DNA of 64,000 bases from an uncultured Rhodospirillaceae bacterium (GTDB lineage Bacteria; Pseudomonadota; Alphaproteobacteria; Azospirillales; Azospirillaceae). The stretch covers positions 1-64,000 of the forward strand of contig CALBDS010000050.1 in NCBI GenBank assembly GCA_937927415.1. The letters are read 5' to 3'. The position numbers and the translations under genes were made by a program. How positions within the stretch are numbered: the first letter of the stretch is position 1; each line of letters starts with the position of its first letter. Positions 60,534-64,000 of the stretch are shown piece by piece. The notes under the pieces were generated by a model. That model was not told where the DNA came from and did not search any database. It saw only the letters and a list, made by a program, of their open reading frames with translations.

Positions 60534-62756
60534 TCAGAGGGTCAGGGTGACGTGGACCACGCCGGGATCGTCGGGGGTGGAGCGGCGGCTGAAGCCCAGC
60601 ACCTGGCACAGACGCAGCATCGGGCGGTTTTCCATCAGCACCTCGCCCACGATGGCGTGCAAGCCGCGGGCGCGGCCATGGTCGATGATCCGGCGCATCA
60701 GCAGCGGCCCCAGCCCCAGCCCGGCCATGTCGTGGGCGACCATGATGGCGAATTCCGCCCGTTCGCCGTCGCCGTCCCCCGACAGGTGCACGGCCCCGTG
60801 GATGACCGTTTCCCCCGCCGTGTCGTCGGCGATGACCAGCCCCATTTCGCGGCCATAGTCGATCTGGCTCATACGGGCGGCAACAGAATGGGTGAGTTCC
60901 TGTTTCGGGGCGAAGAAGCGCAGGCGGATTTCCTGAGGCGTGAGCCGGTGGAACAGCGCCTGCAACGCCGGTTCATCCTCGGGCCGCACCGGGCGCACCA
61001 CGAACCGGCGCCCGTCGGGCAGGGGCAGCGGCTGTTCCATCTCCACCGGATAGGGCAGGATGGCGAAGGGTGTGCGGCGGCGCCCCGGCGGCACCAGCGC
61101 GGCCGCCGCCCCGGCGGGCGACAGGGCCAGCGACGACAGCCGGTCCAGATCGGCGGCCATGTGCGCCACCCGCATCAGCGTGTCGGCCAGCGGCGTCAGC
61201 AGCACCGGGTCCAGCAGGTCCACCCCCGGCACCCGCATCAGGGTTTCACGGGCCAGCCGGGCGTTCAGCGGCGGCAGCACCGACACCGGCTCGCCCCCCC
61301 GTTCCGATCCTAGGGTGATGACCGGCCCGAAACAGGGATCCTCGTCCAGCCGGATGCCCAGCACGGTGCCGGCAAGACCGTAGCAGCGGCACAGGGCGGC
61401 GGCCTCGTCCGCGTCCAGGGCGGTCCGGCCCCGGCTTTCGGCGGCGGCAAGGATGGCACGGGCGCCGTCGCGGTCGGGGGCCGGGCCGGGGGCGGCGGCG
61501 GGCGGGGTTTCGGTCAGCAGCGCCTGCACCGTCCGCCACGCCGCCCCCTGGCAAAAGGCCCGCACCGCCCGGTCGGGGGTGTCGAAGGCCGGCACCTGAT
61601 GGCGGGCCAGATCGGGCAGCACCCGTTCGGCGTCGCGGTCGCCCAGCCAGCTTGTCAGCACCGGATGGCCGGGACCGGCGGTGGCATCGGCCACCGCGCG
61701 GGCAATGTCGGTGGCGGGGGCCAGCACCGTGGGCGCGTGCAGCAGCAGCACCCCGTCCACCGCCGGATCGGCCCGCAGCCGGGTCAGTGCGGCGGCATAG
61801 GCGGGACCGTCCGCCCCTTCGCCCAGATCCAGGGGATTGGGGCCGGACGGTTGCGCCAGCCGCCCCCCCGCCGCGGCCAGGGCGCGGGCGGCCAGCGCCC
61901 CCACCCCGCGGCCGTTGGCGACGATGGCCAGCCGGTCGCCCTTCAGCGCCGGGGCCACGTCCAGGGTTTCCAGGGCGTCGAACAGGGCTTCCAGCGAGTC
62001 CGCCCGCAGCAGCCCTGCCCGGCGGAAGGCGGCGTCGGTCACCCGATCCGGCGTGGCCGTGTCGCCCGAGGGGGTGTGCAGCACAATCACCGGCTTCAGG
62101 CGGGCCGCGGCGCGGGCCGCCGACAGGAACCGGCCGGCATCGCCGATGCGGTCGAGCGCCAGCAGCACCGCATGGCAATCCCCCTGCATCGCCAGATAGT
62201 TCAGCAGGTCGTCCGGCCCGACGTCGGCCATGCCCCCCAGCACCGCCACATGGGAAAAGCCCACGTCCCGCCGGGCCGCCCAGTCGAGGATTGATCCGGC
62301 CAGGGTGCCCGACTGGCTGACCAGCGCCACCCGCCCGGCGCGCGGCGCGCGGTGAAAGGCCCCGGCGATCAGCCGCCGCCCGGCGGCGGGCAAGGCGACG
62401 CCCAGGCTGTCCGGCCCCACCACCCGCACCCCGGCGGCGCGCGCCGCGGCCCGCACCGCGGTGTGATGGTCGGTGTCGCCGGCGTCGTCGCTGGTGCCGG
62501 GTGCGTGGGTGCCGACCAGCACCACCGCCCGTGCGCCGTTTTCCCCGGCTTGGGCGATCACCGCCGTCTGGCGGGACGGGGGAACGGCGGCCACCCACAG
62601 GTCGGTTTGCGCCGTGGGCGTGCCGGTGACCACCGCCACCCCGGTCCCGGCGGCGCCGATGTTGCGGGTCAGGGCGCGACTCAACGGGCCGTCGCCGTCC
62701 GCGATCACGGCCACGGTGCGGGGCCGGAACAGCGAGTCCATCTCGCGGACGCTCAT
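60534..62756 (-). CDS. Pat-type GNAT acetyltransferase with reduced ADP-forming CoA ligase half
   Basis: A 740-aa relative of protein lysine acetyltransferase Pat (usually about 900 aa). N-terminal CoA-binding and ligase-CoA domains can be traced (MDSLFRPRTVAVIAD; ALVSQSGTLAGSILDWA; GRGVGALAARALAAAGG), but the text jumps from GAAGTGVAVVTG directly to DLWVAAVPP, and from CYGLAGT directly to VLGIRLDEDPCFGPVITLG, so much of the ATP-grasp core is gone. The C-terminal GNAT domain (about 600-740) is complete (RFFAPKQELTHS, GLGLGPLLMRRIIDHGRARG). It precedes the synthetase by 23 bases and probably controls it by acetylation. Confidence 0.83.
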   Translation of the reverse strand: MSVREMDSLFRPRTVAVIADGDGPLSRALTRNIGAAGTGVAVVTGTPTAQTDLWVAAVPPSRQTAVIAQAGENGARAVVLVGTHAPGTSDDAGDTDHHTAVRAAARAAGVRVVGPDSLGVALPAAGRRLIAGAFHRAPRAGRVALVSQSGTLAGSILDWAARRDVGFSHVAVLGGMADVGPDDLLNYLAMQGDCHAVLLALDRIGDAGRFLSAARAAARLKPVIVLHTPSGDTATPDRVTDAAFRRAGLLRADSLEALFDALETLDVAPALKGDRLAIVANGRGVGALAARALAAAGGRLAQPSGPNPLDLGEGADGPAYAAALTRLRADPAVDGVLLLHAPTVLAPATDIARAVADATAGPGHPVLTSWLGDRDAERVLPDLARHQVPAFDTPDRAVRAFCQGAAWRTVQALLTETPPAAAPGPAPDRDGARAILAAAESRGRTALDADEAAALCRCYGLAGTVLGIRLDEDPCFGPVITLGSERGGEPVSVLPPLNARLARETLMRVPGVDLLDPVLLTPLADTLMRVAHMAADLDRLSSLALSPAGAAAALVPPGRRRTPFAILPYPVEMEQPLPLPDGRRFVVRPVRPEDEPALQALFHRLTPQEIRLRFFAPKQELTHSVAARMSQIDYGREMGLVIADDTAGETVIHGAVHLSGDGDGERAEFAIMVAHDMAGLGLGPLLMRRIIDHGRARGLHAIVGEVLMENRPMLRLCQVLGFSRRSTPDDPGVVHVTLTL

Positions 62757-62936
62757 GGTGTTTCCCCTTCCCCCCATATGGCCGGGGTTTGTCCCCATGG
62801 CCGTGCGCGGCTTGCCTTTTCGGTTTGCCGTCGCCAAGATTTTGGTCTGAATGATGCCTGTGCTTCCGGCACAAGGAAAGCGCCAGCAAGCCGCAGCCCA
62901 CAATCACGGCCCGGCGGCAAAAAGGGTGAACGAGAC
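62757..62936. other. Divergent promoter region of pat-acs and ACP genes
   Basis: A 180-base spacer between the acetyltransferase and the acyl carrier protein. It has a CCAA-GATT-TTGG inverted repeat near 62840. No clear consensus promoter can be named. Confidence 0.35.
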
Positions 62937-63191
62937 ATGATCGAGACAGGCCGGGACATCGACGCCGCCATCCGTGACGCGCTGTGCGCCGTCGCCCCGG
63001 AAGCGGTGCCCGACACCCTGGACCCCGACCGCCCGTTCCGCGACCAGATGGATCTGGATTCGGTGGATTTTCTGGGCTTCGTCCTGGGGCTGGAAAAACG
63101 CTTGTCCCTGAAGGTGCCGGAACTGGACTATCCCCAACTCTCCACCCTGGACGGCTGCCGGGTTTACCTGCGCACCCGCATGGATTCCTGA
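62937..63191 (+). CDS. Acyl carrier protein-like protein
   Basis: An 84-aa four-helix carrier protein. The phosphopantetheine attachment Ser is in MDLDSVDFLGFVLGLEKRL, and acidic helix II is typical. It is not the housekeeping AcpP (helix II sequence differs and no fab genes adjoin), so it serves a special pathway. Its stop overlaps the next start by one base. It is divergent from the acetyltransferase-synthetase pair, which may supply or load it. Confidence 0.85.
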   Translation: MIETGRDIDAAIRDALCAVAPEAVPDTLDPDRPFRDQMDLDSVDFLGFVLGLEKRLSLKVPELDYPQLSTLDGCRVYLRTRMDS

Positions 63192-63748
63192 TGACCCGCC
63201 TGCGTCTGCGCATCGACTTCCGCCCCGACGGCGCCATCGGCCCCGGCAAGATCCGCCTGCTCGAAGCAATCCGGGAGGAGGGGTCGATCTCCGCCGCCGC
63301 CCGCGCGCTGGATATGTCCTACCGCCGGGCCTGGCTGCTGGTGGACGACCTCAACCGCCTGTTCCGCGAGCCGGTGGTGTCCGCCGCGGTCGGCGGGCGC
63401 CATGGCGGCGGCACGGAACTGACCGATTTCGGCGCTGCCCTGATCGAGGAATACCGTGCCATCGAACGGGACATCTTCGCCGCCGCCCGCCCGCGGCTGG
63501 AAACGCTGGAAGCGGCCCTGGCGCCCGAGGACAGCCGCCCGGCGGCGGCCCCCGGCCCCGACGAATCCTTCGGCAAGGATCCCGCCCTGATGCCCGGCTG
63601 CGCCGCCGGGCTGAAATCGCTGAGCCGGTCGGTGGGCGGTGCCCCGGCCTGCGCCGGTCCCGGCCCGGCGGGCGCGGGTGCCGCCGACGGGCCCCCGCGC
63701 AAGCGCCGCGGCCGTCCGCCGCGGGTGCGCCCGGCCGAAGCTCCCTGA
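63191..63748 (+). CDS. ModE-like winged-helix regulator with AT-hook-like tail
   Basis: A 185-aa protein. Residues 1-105 are a ModE/LysR-type winged helix (IRLLEAIREEGSISAAARALDMSYRRAWLLVDDLN region; GGRHGGGTELTDFGAALI), without the molybdate-binding domain of ModE. The rest is low-complexity Ala/Gly/Pro and ends in RKRRGRPPRVRP, which contains the GRP core of an AT-hook. It is coupled to the carrier protein gene by a one-base overlap. Confidence 0.75.
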   Translation: MTRLRLRIDFRPDGAIGPGKIRLLEAIREEGSISAAARALDMSYRRAWLLVDDLNRLFREPVVSAAVGGRHGGGTELTDFGAALIEEYRAIERDIFAAARPRLETLEAALAPEDSRPAAAPGPDESFGKDPALMPGCAAGLKSLSRSVGGAPACAGPGPAGAGAADGPPRKRRGRPPRVRPAEAP

Positions 63749-63850
63749 CCGGCCCCGGCCATGCGGCAGGAAGGGGTTGGGCGGCGGGGGCAAGGGTGCT
63801 AAAGGAAGGCCGCGTTCCCCTTTCCCCGCTTCATCTTTGAGGATGCACCC

Positions 63851-64000
63851 ATGCCCGCCGTGAAGATCGCCCCCTCCATCCTGTCGGCCGATTTCGCCAA
63901 GCTGGGCGAAGAGGTGCGGGCGGTGGATGCCGCCGGTGCCGATTACATCCACATCGACGTGATGGACGGCCATTTCGTGCCCAACATCACCATCGGCCCG
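63851..64000 (+). CDS. rpe: Ribulose-phosphate 3-epimerase, partial
   Basis: The first 50 codons of a TIM-barrel epimerase that interconverts ribulose and xylulose 5-phosphate. IAPSILSADFAKLGEEV, the metal-binding IHIDVMDGHFVPNIT and the start position match the family. It is cut by the end of the window. GAGGA precedes the ATG. Confidence 0.95.
   Translation, partial: MPAVKIAPSILSADFAKLGEEVRAVDAAGADYIHIDVMDGHFVPNITIGP

Overview
The window is a 64 kb piece of a high-GC alphaproteobacterial chromosome. Gene content and order point to the Rhodospirillales, most likely an Azospirillum-type genome, but this is inferred from family resemblance and not from a search. Supporting features are the prs-rplY-pth and lgt-NDUFAF7-like-pgeF runs, the UbiK-YbjN-ProC block, aat next to a DUF2155 protein, MmcB, a phasin, a TRAP dicarboxylate system, many histidine kinases and codon use rich in GGC, CTG and CGC. 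I see no rRNA, tRNA, CRISPR array, insertion sequence or prophage. Coding density is high and most genes look like core chromosomal genes.

Layout, left to right. 0.5-3.2 kb: a Tat-exported flavin amine oxidase, a c-type cytochrome and an exported RidA protein, probably one periplasmic amine-oxidising module. 3.3-5.2 kb: a membrane-anchored receiver-Hpt protein without a kinase core. 5.4-8.1 kb: a MaoC-phosphotransacetylase fusion and acetate kinase. 8.7-12.4 kb: two histidine kinases. 12.6-16.7 kb: MmcB, a membrane PAS protein with a decayed DnaQ-like domain, LeuC, a small zinc-ribbon membrane protein and SecB. 16.8-19.7 kb: aldo/keto reductase, YajQ, an unknown protein behind a sigma-54-like promoter, and a heptad-repeat protein. 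19.7-23.2 kb: molybdopterin oxidoreductase, LysR regulator and tautomerase. 23.3-29.0 kb: DctPQM TRAP transporter divergent from its likely two-component pair. 29.0-34.5 kb: a coiled-coil protein, Bfd under a Fur-like box, an alpha/beta hydrolase, a phosphotransferase/P-loop fusion, a universal stress protein and a conserved unknown. 34.6-39.1 kb: an exported 5'-nucleotidase-like protein lacking its metal ligands, translationally coupled to a sensor kinase. 39.1-43.5 kb: RNase T2, Aat, DUF2155, a lipoprotein, a methyltransferase and a threonine/serine dehydratase behind a structured leader. 43.6-47.6 kb: a hybrid kinase and a chemoreceptor. 47.7-54.5 kb: Pth, L25, Prs, bacteriohemerythrin, PgeF, NDUFAF7-like methyltransferase, Lgt and HldD. 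54.7-58.8 kb: orphan DUF1778 protein, UbiK, YbjN, ProC, YbaK, phasin and CsaA. 58.8-64 kb: acyl-CoA synthetase and a shrunken Pat-type acetyltransferase, divergent from an acyl carrier protein and a ModE-like regulator, then the start of rpe.

Themes. Acetate is handled at two loci: Pta-AckA, and an AMP-forming synthetase paired with the enzyme family that acetylates such synthetases. Signalling is heavily represented, with five histidine kinases, a receiver-Hpt protein, a FixJ-type regulator and a chemoreceptor. Three proteins keep a recognisable enzyme fold but appear to have lost catalytic residues or a catalytic core: the 5'-nucleotidase-like protein, the DnaQ-like PAS protein and the Pat ligase half. 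These, together with the periplasmic amine oxidase module and the leader RNA before the dehydratase, are the parts most worth testing.
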